From the NCBI GenBank assembly GCA_033032175.1, contig CM065313.1, forward strand, positions 18,205,327-18,269,326: a stretch of 64,000 nt of DNA, written 5' to 3'. Each line of letters begins with the position of its first letter. Position 1 is the stretch's first letter. This stretch comes from Saturnia japonica. Its lineage: Eukaryota; Arthropoda; Insecta; Lepidoptera; Saturniidae. Below the pieces are notes generated by a model that saw only the letters and a program-made list of their open reading frames with translations, did not search any database and had not been told where the DNA came from. Positions 13,481 to 26,000 of the stretch are shown here, one piece after another. Made by a program: the position numbers and the translations under genes.

Positions 13481-13822
13481 AAATAGACACTACTTGAATT
13501 TTACTAATTTTATAGATTATGATCAAGAGTTTGCTTTTTATTTGTATGCGCTAATGTCTGAAACTCTCATTCAGATTTGATAAATATTTTTGTATTTTAT
13601 ATGTCCATTTATTGAGGAACGTTATAGGTCATATAAGTTCAAGGTACGACTCTAAAGAGCAGAACTTTAACCATGAACATAAAGCAATCTGGCAAGCTAT
13701 GGGTAAATACTGGAAGTTAGAACAACGAGAAAGCTACACGAGTAAAGCCCGCGCGGTGGAGAGTTGGTCAAATTAATTGGTACAGCTAATAATTATATCA
13801 CATATTTCTTTTTTCTTTTAAG

Positions 13823-14073
13823 GTAACTTCCAAGGAGACATCGCCATTCCTGATGCGGATTTCTACAGCAAACCCGCTACTGTTACATCTTCATTAAAAA
13901 TTAATAAATCACTTCAGGAAGAAGTTGAACGGTTAAAAAAGGAGGTATTGCTTGAAGGTCTACAAGTAGAGGAGGAAGGCTTACCAGATATATTAAGAAA
14001 AAGAACAAAACAAGCAATATCGCTGTCACAAGATAAACCGAAGAAATATAATGACGCTGTACTGATGACAAAA
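13823..14073 (+). CDS. tld/tok: tolloid exon (a): prodomain start
   Basis: Acceptor ttttctttttaag precedes 13823; the exon opens with the last two bases of a Gly codon and ends at a phase-0 donor (gtttgt). It encodes [15 protein letters not shown], matching the conserved 'FLGDIAL' start of tolloid-family prodomains, followed by a charged stretch likely to be helical ([16 protein letters not shown]). The preceding exon, with the initiator Met and signal peptide, was not found. Confidence 0.88.
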
Positions 14074-17000
14074 GTTTGTAGGCCACTTTTTTATAATAAG
14101 TAGAATTACTTGCAAAGAATTTTTTTTTCTTACATTAAGTACATATGATATTGGCTTGTTATCATTGTTGACTACATATACAAAAGATTAATTGTTAAAT
14201 TCTTAACATCACTGATTTTATGTTATTCTTCAGTGTATTTATTTTTGCAGACTTTACCAGCTGGTTTAGACAAATCGATACTATTGAAAAATGGTAGATT
14301 ATTACCGGAGGAAATGTTAGAAAAATCATCAAATACTTCCAATCAAAGTGAATCAAATCAAACCAACGACACGGTTGTATCGGATAACCTGACTGAATCA
14401 GAGAGTTTAGAACAAGAAGGAGTTTTGCTCGTAAATGTATCTACTGACAGTATTTTAAATTTAGATGAATTATATCCTTACGTACAAATATCAAATTTAT
14501 CTAATAAAGTAGACGAAAGTACAAATAAAATTCAAAGTAATAGTAGAGAAATTACAGGGGATTCAAACAATAACATTAAGTTTAAAGATTTAACCGAAAA
14601 TATAACTGTAGCTCCGGCTCCCACTAATGGTGTTATACCAACGAATGAACAAGAAGAAGATAAATCAGTTTTAACTAAAAAGAACCTCGCATTGGATGGA
14701 AACGCTGAAGTAAATGATTTACTTAAGCCGACAGAAAGTTTACAAAACTTGTTAGAAGAATCAAGTGCAAAAAGAAACCACAGAAAACGGAGACACGGTA
14801 ATAGGAGAAGGTAATTTAATATTTCTAGTTTGTCTGGTGTAGAGGATATGAACAAATTACTATGAAAAATAAAACATTATTTAGCACGCGTTATTAACAT
14901 AATCCAATTATACGGCAATACTGGCACTAGCTCTGCTTCAGGACAATCTATTATCTGATTATCTCATTTTTCCCTTTTGCTCGGAATGAAAAATGCCTCT
15001 CCAATGAAAAAAGCACTTTTGTACGTAGCAAATAATGAGATGTTGTTAAAAATTCTCCAGCTTTATCTCGTATTTGATTTTTTTTTCATTTACCGATGGT
15101 TTGCATGGACATAGGTATTTCATATTTTTACCAGACCGCGTAAAAGGAGGCTAAACGGCTTGATGTATTTCAGCATTCGAGGTGTCGTTAGATTCTTCTT
15201 AATTTTGGCAGTGAGATAGGCTATTTAATATTTAATTACGACGTCTAGGAAGGAAGGAATCAAATAAAAGCAAAAATAGATAATATTTTTGGTCAAGTTT
15301 TTTATTTGGTGCAGATTTTTTTTCCTGTTTAATAATTTAGCTTGTTAAAACTATGGATCTGCATATTCCTTAAACCATTTCAAACACAATATATAGTACG
15401 AAAAATTCAACATCATTCCAGCGTATTTTTTTATTGGACAGTTAATTTATATAAAGCGTCTCTTACCTTAGATCTTTTCTATATAATCGATTGTTATTTA
15501 CGAACTTTTCATTTTAAAGGTCAATAAAAAAATAGTTTTTGTATTAATATTTATTTCGTGTAAAGTAATCTAGTATTCATAGTACGTTTCATTTCTGTAA
15601 CCTACTGTTTTCATCAGTCCGAAATAATCTAAATGAATGAATATATTGTGAAGAAATTTTGTTATTAATACGTGAAGCAAATGCTTTCGGTACCTTTTTA
15701 AGCGTATTGCGTGCACGGAAGACTGTGGGATTTGGCATGGTTAAAGTTTATATGCAGAAGGAGTGCAGAAAGTTAAAATTTATCAGTAATATTTGTTACT
15801 AATATATTAAATAAAATAAATTAATACCGCGAATCCTAATCCAACCAGTGCCATTGAACTTAGACCCTCATCGAAATTGTCACTTAACGAAAAGTGACAG
15901 CAAGTGATGTAGATAATAATACTCATTGTTTATGAATACTGTAAATGTCAAACAGAAAATAATCTATGATCAAAAATTCGCTGGTCGAATTTCGACCTTA
16001 GGGCGGTCGCTAGTTTTATTAAATGTTTCTGTCCTAAAATTTGAGGATACGTAGCAGTTCCTTGTATACTAATTATATCATTAATTGCCAAATATTTCAG
16101 TACACATATTACTGTTAGGATGAGACAAGGGTTAAAGAAAGGTGTCCCTTATTTTTAATTATTAATAATGATGTGTTATGAATATGATACATAATGAACA
16201 ATGTGCTCTTTCTGTACTTATATTTTTAGTGTTAAATTAAATGACAGTAATTTACCTAACTGTTTTAAAATGAGAAAACAAAACATCTGAGAGCCATTCC
16301 ATTTCAATGCATTCCTTACATTGAATTCAGAAGCATTTTGTTTTATACCAATTTTAATTGGTTCTCTACATGAACATAATCTCTTTCAATAATCTTTAGG
16401 GTGCCTTAACTCATAATTTAAAAAAAAAAACGGAACCCATGTAGGATCACTTTGTTGTCCGTTTGTCTGTATGGCTGTCTGTCCGTGTGTCAAGACACTT
16501 TTTCTCTCGAAAACTACTTGAGCTATAATGAATTAATATTATGGCATATGGCCACATGCTGCATCTAGGATATCGCATTAAAAAGATGTAGCACTTTATA
16601 GTTACATTAATGCTCACGAACCGATTATAAAAACGAGAACTTTCCGCAGACCTACAGTTTTGAAATTTAGCACTAAGAGTGGTTTAAAAAAAAATTAAGA
16701 ATAATACTAATAATAAGGAATTTCAAATCCTGTGTTAAATTATAATGTAACAAAATTATTTTAATTTTTATTTACTTTTTCTCGAAAAGGACTTGAGTTA
16801 TATTAAAAATAATTTGTATAAATTATTACCGCATTATCTCTCAGGTTAAGAAACATTCACTCAACCGAGAATACAGGGCTAAATGCGCTGAAGTCTGAAG
16901 AGAACACAGAATCCCACTTCGTAAGAAAAAAGTTTTTTCGTCACCACAAAAGACACAACAGTAAAGAACAGAGAAGCGGAGAGAAGAAATTTGTAATACC

Positions 17001-20000
17001 GGAACACGAATTCGAAGAGAAGTTTGAACTAAAAGCACCGCCTAAGAAAAACATAACTGAATTCCAGCAGTTTCAAGACATGACTTTTAGGGACACCGAT
17101 GAAGATTTAGAAATGGTGGAAAGCAGGCTATATAATGATACAGAGGTAATACATATAAGTAAACATTTTTTTAACTATTTTTTATACATCTAATGTGGCA
17201 AAAAGCATACTGCCAGCTTGACAGTAACCGTCTACCGTAGCCTATGGAAGCTTGTAATAAGTATCACTAACTCATTGTAGAACTTGAATCCCCTGCTTCA
17301 AGGAGTTCTGAAAACCGTATTCACCACAGGAACACAACCCAAGGTTATTTAGCTGCGATCTTCTATAGGGTGGAGGTATTCCAGCACTCGAACTGCTCCA
17401 TGTAGAGAAATTTCAAAAGAAATTTTGCTGTGCCCTATCTCTCTTTGAATTCCTCTCTCCCCTTTTCCCCAGGGAGCTCTGAAAATCGCACTCACCGCAG
17501 AAACACAACAACAAGGTTGTTTGGATGCAATTTTCTGTAGGGTGGAGTTATTCCACCACTCGGTCAGCCCCAAGTAGAGAGAATTATCCAAAGAAATTTC
17601 GCTATGCTTAAAACAAAGAAGCTCTCTTACAGTAAATACAAATAATAATGCTCATTCAACTCAGAAACATTTTGTTTACCGCACGTATTGTATCAACGTG
17701 TCTAGGCGTAGAATTTGCTTTGAATTAATTTAGTAGAATATTAATCTCACGCATTGCATTAAAAAAACTAAAAGATTAACTTTTACTATAATTAGCGAAA
17801 GTTGAAGATTAGTCTATTATGGGGAAAATATGGTTAATCAAAACGATGTACCTATATCGTAAGGAAAGAAATATTTCATGATCTTAGGGTGACATGTAAA
17901 AATTTGAAATTTCATCAAAGTTATGTAAAATAATGAGGTGTACAACCCAACAGGACTAGTTTGCACCATCTTACCGCATTTCTCACGTCTATTAATCGAT
18001 TATAATACTAAGCATTCCAACTGACTAATTGCGGCAGGGCCGTGTAAAGGCGTACCGCGTACCTCACTTGAACAATTTGCACAATATAAGCTTCTGCTGA
18101 CGAACGTACATTTAGCCAATTACGAGAGTTAACCAATTATGTCAACCTGTTTCCTTACTACGCTGCCCGTCATAAGCCCTTTAAAATAATATTAATTGCT
18201 ACTGTGTATCCTATATTAAAAGGCCTTACTTGAGATCTTCAAATATTATGCTGAAAATAATTTTGTAACATAAATATAACAGTAAAATAAGATTATACTT
18301 TAACGTCAAAAACAAAAACTTAACCGAAGATTTGAAAAAAATTGTAGTCTATTTATTGAGGAAGGTTATATCGATTATAAAACTTCATATTCCAAACCTT
18401 TAGGTTAGGTTATTATATATGCTATGAATATCAAGCAAGCTGTACACAAGAACAGGAAAGTGAAACAACGATATGGTACAAGCTACACGGTTACGTTTCG
18501 GCGGCGCGGGGGAGAGTTAGTTTTATACATTTATCACGGGTGAAACCGTGGGGCCAAGGTAGTATTAAAATAAAATTGGACATTTTAACTTCGTATGTTC
18601 GTTGTGAATCATTCGAATGAATTGTCGAATTATTTACATTTCATCTCATGATAATTTTGATGACATCACTCCATCTGTATAGTACGACTAAATATGTATA
18701 CATAACTAAAACATACAGATTTAATTTCGATATATAAAACTTATTTAGCACCGAGTTTTAATTTTCTCTCAATCTATAATTTTGAAGCAACATTGACTAC
18801 CCTTACAGGTAAAGAAGAGACATAGGTCAATACGAGCAGCGACTAATCGCAAAGAACGAATTTGGGATAACGGAGTCATCCCGTACGAGATAGACGGAAA
18901 CTTTAGCGGAGCGCACAAGTCATTATTCAAGCAGGCCATGAGACACTGGGAAAACTTTACTTGCGTCAAGTTTGTTGAAAAAGATGGTGATCTTCATAAA
19001 GATTATATCGTATTCACCGAGAGACCATGCGGGTAAGAGAGATATTAATTTTTTTTTAAATAATATTTTGACTGAATACTTAATTGAATTTCTGATGAGT
19101 AATATCTTTCCTCACGCTGTCTTGCAATCTGTGGGAGTGATTTCGTGAAAAGGGATGGAAGTGTGTAACAGGAAACCGGGGAAGCGCGCGTTGTTTGATT
19201 TCACCAATGTGCGCGTGCAGTGGTAGATTTGTCCGTCAAATGTTACCAATCCATTTTTCAAGAGCTTGGTACTTTCAGCCAACAGTGTGTGCGTATGTTT
19301 GACGAGAAAGAGAAAGGGAAGTAGAGGAGAACGCATCAGCTGTGCGCTTAACCTACAGCGCTGCTGCTATATAAACTAATTTATTTATGTAAGATTTAAG
19401 TCAGATGTTTATACATCATATGCGACTACTGTAAAGGCTCGCTCGTTTTTATATGACAGTTTATGGTTTAAATTAGATAAACAATACGAGGTAATCCAAC
19501 TTGAAATTTTAGAAACAGTAACAATTTAAGGTACATATAGACACGCTGCTTTTAGCATGCTCTTCAACTGCTTATATAAGTATAATCGATAACAGCAATG
19601 GTATCGATACACATGCTACTAGGTTCCTCAATAATAGCATGCTTTCATGCTACTTACACGCGTGTCTATCTATACATTTTTAGACGTCTGAAAGCGTATT
19701 ACGTAAAGTTAATCAAATTTTTCATAATTTTGATTAATTTTATAGTTACGTTTTAGTCTGGTAACTATTGTTTCATTTATGTAATTTTAATTTATCTAAT
19801 GTTTTTTGGAAACTCCATTTCCTTTGAAGTTTTTTTTTAATCTTTCTTTACCCTCAGGTAAAATACCAGCTAATTGTGTTCTCGAGAACACAATGTTTTG
19901 TTATTATATCATTCAATATTTTTTATGCTTTAGTGCCCCGAGTTTACAAGGTCACTGCAACAATTAAAGCTATTACTATTAAAAAAGCGCAGTTCTTATT

Positions 20001-23000
20001 TAGACAAGCCAAATATATCATACTAAAAAACCCTACATTTGCGTACCGAATGGATATACCTCGTGTGCAAATGCGTAATATTCTTGAACATTGAAATTCA
20101 GCAAATCTGTTCTTTCTAGATGCTGTTCATTTGTTGGCAAACGTGGTGGAGGTGCCCAGGCGATATCGATCGGCAAGAACTGTGACAAGTTCGGTATCGT
20201 TGTCCACGAGCTGGGTCACGTTGTCGGCTTCTGGCACGAGCACACGAGACCTGACAGAGATTACCACGTCCAAATTATCAGGGATAATATAATGCATGGT
20301 AACCATCTTAAAATTATATCTACAACTACTCTTTGTTTCATTATTATTATTGGTTTATGTCTACAGAAAATGAATTCTTGATGAATCATCAAAATGGTAC
20401 TGTTTAAGTATATCGCTTTTCATATCTTGCTTTCTTCTGATATTAAGAACTTTACTATGCTATTCGCATTTTCCAAGATTTCAAATCAACATAGGGTCTA
20501 GATTCCTTACAACTTCGCAGAGACATCTTCGTGTCTTCTACCGCATGCACAGTGGGGAATGCGCTGAAGAAATTTTCGGTATGACACAATCATCACCGTT
20601 TCAAACTCGCACCTTCTGTTGTTGACTAGCTGCTCATCCTGACACTCTAAAACCTAGCCGAATCGCTACAAAACTAAAGTTTCCTAGCACCTTCCTGTCG
20701 TGATCGTTAGGAATATGGAATAAGTTACCCAGCACGGTTTTCTCCCAGACATAACATGAGACTACAAAAAGGGGCTGAAATACCTAAATCGGTAACATGG
20801 TTGTAATGCCCTGGTGTATAATCAGGTGGACCATCTGCCTGTATGCTACCCTTTGACATATTAAAAACTTGATCATTATTAACCATAACAGCTCAGTTGT
20901 TTTATTGATCGGGCTGTGAAAGACTCTATATTTTGCCAACCCGTAACTAAATCATCAATATATAATAGTAATTGACTGAGCCTGTAATTTGAAAACTCTA
21001 GGTCCAAGACTTGCTTTATCCAATGCAAGCCAGGACATTTGAATTTCCAATTCGGCTAGTGTAAAATTTCTATTCATACAATTAAGTTTTCGAAATTTGA
21101 AAATTTCTGTCACGATATTTAAATGATAAATAATGTCTACTTGACCATAGAATTCGATTAAAGATAATTACTGCGTCTCAATTTCATCATATTGTGTTTG
21201 TGAACTTGTTAGATAACCTTTTTATCAGAAAATAAGGTCAATCAATACAACTACCTAAAAGCCCTGAAAAGATCTAAGAATATGTATAGTAACAATGTGA
21301 ACTTAAGACATTTAAACGCATATATTAGGTACATAATTAAAAGCAAACATTAACATTCACAAACTAGATCGAATTCACTTCACTTTTGCATGATGTAGCC
21401 ATTTTTATTTTTACTCTACACATTGTCATAATTACGACTGCAATGGGTATTGACGCAATAAAGAAAACCATTCTATTTTTATAATTGCGTCGGGTACATA
21501 TCTCTACACCTTTCGCTTGATTTATTTGATATACGCTAGCTAATCCCGGCAGGTGTGGACAGTTACATCAGGTGAATGGTGGTCGCGATCCTGTTGCATA
21601 CATCATTCCGCAGCGTTTAAAATGGGACGTACAGTCACGTTACCTTTAGAAAATATTTAAATTACAAATTAATCAGAAAAACATTGACGCTCAAAAATAT
21701 TAAAACGTGTCTGTCTTAATTATTGTACAATGTATTAAAATATAATATTTTATTAGCAAGCAAATTCATAATTGCTTATTAAATATTCATAAATATTGGA
21801 TAAATATTATCAGTTTGTAAGGAACTAGTTTTGATATCGTAAATTGTTATCGTTGTTCTTACAATGAATTATATTTTGATGGAATTTGTACTACCTACCT
21901 ATATAATTATATTATAATGTACTCATAAAGCAAAGAAGTGTACTTCACAAAGCACTCATGTTAATACTATGTCACTCGTCTCCCGTTCAAAACCTTATAC
22001 TTGACCCGAATTCATTCCAAACGTCTTCGGTCATATATCTCTATGGGAAGGCTGTATCACACCGCGCTGTAATACAGTATCAGCGGCATTTATTCTTTTA
22101 CTGCCTATATTATATTTTCTCAATATAAAAAACTATCTGTGTCCCCCGGTTTCAGTGATGTTAAATTTATTTAACCAATTATCCACCGGGCCCCGCCAAC
22201 ACACCTTTGTAGCCTTTTGTTTTTCTTACTTCCCGTACTTGCCAGTTATGGTAACTGCTCTGCTCGTTAGGGTTCTAGCTTGAAGTTATAAAACCCGAAA
22301 CTTTTTGTAGTGTATGTAGGTGTTTCACAGGCTCGGCACGCACTTACTTCTAACACGTCCACCCTCGTCAATGGTTCTCGTGCAACTGACGCGGTGCGCT
22401 CGATATAGTCTATTGACTGTACTATTTGTGTTTATGTTTCAGTGTAGGTATGCTTATATAAATAGTATAAATATATACATTACTATATAACACATTACAT
22501 TAAATACATTTAGGTATATTATAGTTCCACATATACTACACCTTGCTTAATAAATAAACTATAAAACGTAAAAGAATTTTTCAAATGTGACGGGTAGTTC
22601 CAAGATTAGCGTGATCAAATAATAAAACATTCCCTTGAGATTTATAATATTAAGATATTTTTTTTTTACAAAATCTTAGTTGTATGTTTGAAATATAATT
22701 AAAAGATGTTTAGATATTATTAAAAATAACGTTCAGATTTTTGTACGCTACGGTATATAGTGTATCCACATGAAAGCGTCACGCACGTTGCTCTACATTG
22801 TACCGAGACGTCACAGAGCCGTGACAACTGACAACTGACGCATAATGAGTAGTAGTATAATACCCTCACGACCCGGAACGTCTCGTTTCCTGTTTATTAT
22901 TACAAGTTTATCGTATCCTTGGACTAATTCTTTGAATATTTCCTCCTATTTCATAAAAGTTCAGTTTACTCGTAGCATAAATTTGCCTTGTGAGACCACA

Positions 23001-26000
23001 CATTTTCAGATCACAATTCTATGATAAAAAGAGTTCTCCAAAGAAACTCAAGCTTAATCTGCAGTTGGTACACCCTGCTAAACAATATAAGAGAAATAGA
23101 CAGATAAAGATGTGAGTGAACTAATGCCATTTCAATCGCGACCACTATAAACAGGGCAAAAAGCCAATAGCACTGACTCCATCGGTATTCAGTGCGCGTC
23201 AATTGTAAATTACATTGTAAGTCCAGGTGCCTATTAGTTTAGCTGTGGTAGTTTATGTTAAGTAATCGTTTTAATGATACTATCAACAGATCCTTATTGC
23301 TCATCAGTTCTTAACATCAGCCAAATTGGACAATTTTTTCCGAGATAGGACAAAAAAAAATTATGTGTGCAACTCACACGTGGTGGAAGTGAAACCTTCA
23401 ATTCTTTGTTTTTTTTTTTTTCATTCATAAAATGATCAAATACACACTAATTTCAAGTTTATGAAAATGTTCATACAAGTACTCACAATCATTATTCACA
23501 ATAGCATTTTCAATTACTTAATGTACATTTGAAATATCCATGGTAACCTAACACAATATCAATCAGTAACAGAATGTCATAAGTGTTGCCTAAAAAGTTT
23601 TGTTTCGTGCCTTTTTGGTGAAGTAATAAAATTTATTATTGCGTGACAATAAACCTCTTTTGTACCATTTTACCATTGCCTAAAACTTTCCTATCTCATT
23701 TTCTCACACCTTAAATCTTATGAATTTAGTGTCTGCTTTTTTACTGTCACTCCGCTTTTTCGTTTCATCGACTTTCAAATCACAACGATGCTAAAGAAGT
23801 TTTCACTTCAATAAAAAAAAATACACGCAGATGGAAATCTGAAAATTGGTATTTAATAATTAATTTTCGATTAACAGTATCTATACCTACTGGAATCTAG
23901 GTTAGTGCTAGACAGATGAGTTTGTAATAATAACGAGCAATAAAAACCACAACTAATATTATTACGACCCAAAATTCTTTATTACAGAAAAAAAGACAAA
24001 GCTGAGTATAAGATTTAGATAACAAAACCTAACATCATTATAATTTCATAATATGCTGTACATGGACTGGAGCTTGTATAGTTGAGGCCTAATAATAAAG
24101 CCTTTTATCCTAACGATAATGCAAACGAAATGTTAAAGAAAAACCGTTAGATAAAATTAATGGTTATAATAATACCTATCCCTTGTAGGCACCAAGATAT
24201 TGGAACAAATATTTAAATTAATAAAGTTTTAGAAACCATACAGACCACGAAGCTCTTCAATAATTTCATCAACAATTCACTAAGAAAATTGTCTAACAGC
24301 TGATAAATCAGGACATTGTTTTAGAGGAACGCAAAAGGATAACTAAATACCGCTCTAAATTCTCCCAAACTACGGTTTTGTATTTCGTATATGTTGTATC
24401 CAACTTTATCTCGTTTAATAATTAAGATTCAATTTGCTTCATCATCCAACATAATACAATTTAAACAAATTTCATCTTTAAAACTATGCAGTTAGAGGTT
24501 TATGAGAAACATTTTGCGTTTTGAATAGACAGAGCTCTTCCAAGTTCGGTAGTAAAGCGCGGCGTGATTACGGCGTGGACAGGAATTCCTTAATTTTGAA
24601 ATATTTGAATTATTAATGAAAGGAAAAGTTTCACTTATAACAAATGCTTACATTCTGTGCAGTAAATTTTCAAAGTATTTCTAATAGCTGGCTGAGTTTT
24701 TCAAAGTAACTTGATGTAGAACCAGTGTTCTTTTTACTGTTCACAATTACTTAAAAGAAAGGAAAATAAGGACGAAATTCATTTCTAATTCAGAGGAGCA
24801 AACAGCGTAATTCTCTAGATTGTAGTGTTAACTAATTTGGTACAAGTTTATCTTCTCTAAGACACAGTTTATGCAGAGACATTTTTCAGTAACCAGCTTT
24901 TGTTTTAGTTAATTTTTATGTTTCTCTTCCTGACTGACTATCTTTCTTTTCTTTTTGTATTCGTATATTTATAATTTTGAAAACTTGTAATTGGCTTTCT
25001 ATTTCGATTATTTTATTTATTATTTCATCAGGTGTAAGTTATCCTAATAATGTATAAATAAAATAAAAATAAATAAAATTTGTTTTCTTCAGGCCTTGGT
25101 TTTCCACAATGCTCAGTCAAAATGTATTAGGAGGATCTTGTAATATTGCACCTATTATCAAATTGTTAATCCACAAGAAGCATCACTGCTTTGTCACGTT
25201 ATAGCAGTCAACTCCGTCCTGCAAAATATAAAGACATAACGGAATAAAACTGGTCATATTTCAATTTCTTACAAATTACTTGCTGTTATTTACTTATAGT
25301 TTAATAAAGGAATTAGTAGTGACTTATTAATTAAATAATTGAAATCCATTTAGCTGAATGATTAACAGAACGAAAAAATAAATAATAATAAGGATTATTC
25401 GAATTTCATATCTCAAATAAATAATCCCTTTTATACCTATTATCTTTGATAAATAATGTCTAAAACTTTCCTAAAATTTTAGATGGTGTCCATTAGAAAT
25501 ATGTACTTCCTCATTCTATGCAAATATTATCACTCCAAGTAAACATTGTTATCTAAATGGGATAGTTCCAATGATGCTTTGTTTGTTCCGGAAGTAATTA
25601 AGGAATCGCTTAAGGTCGTATTTAATTTCATTATCTAGTAATACTAGGTTGTTAAATTGACGGACAAATGCCTATTTCAATGTAATACTAGCAAATTCCC
25701 CACCAAAGAATTCTCGTATTTTGTTATTTGATCGGTTAAATTACTGCAGCTTTTTAATAGCACGGAAAAGTAACGTAAATACAGAATCAATGAAAACACG
25801 GGCGACTCCTAAAATATCAAGAACTCTTCGCAAGTTTTCCTTGTATTGCCGGTCTGCGTAAATAAAAACTAGATATACAAAGGCTAATCTCGATACGTGA
25901 TGTCCATAAACAAATCACTATGACTGCCTTTTTACCATATGGATGATGGTCGAGACCCAGTTGGGCAGTACAACTCTGCCACTAACGGCATTTCCTCTTT

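Larger units (their letters stand above)
1..13822. other. Upstream region without recognised gene
   Basis: Either intergenic or the first intron of the tolloid gene, since its first coding exon is missing. It contains only repeats (listed separately) and AT-rich DNA. I searched by eye for a signal-peptide exon ending in phase 1 and did not find a convincing one; 12660-12930 is locally CpG-richer and is the best guess for promoter-like sequence, without proof. Confidence 0.6.

Noticed and set aside
14233..14250. ATG at 14233 as start of a separate 193-aa protein
   Set aside because: The frame continues into exon 14251-14810, whose acceptor and phase fit the upstream prodomain exon; the ATG lies in the intron's polypyrimidine region.
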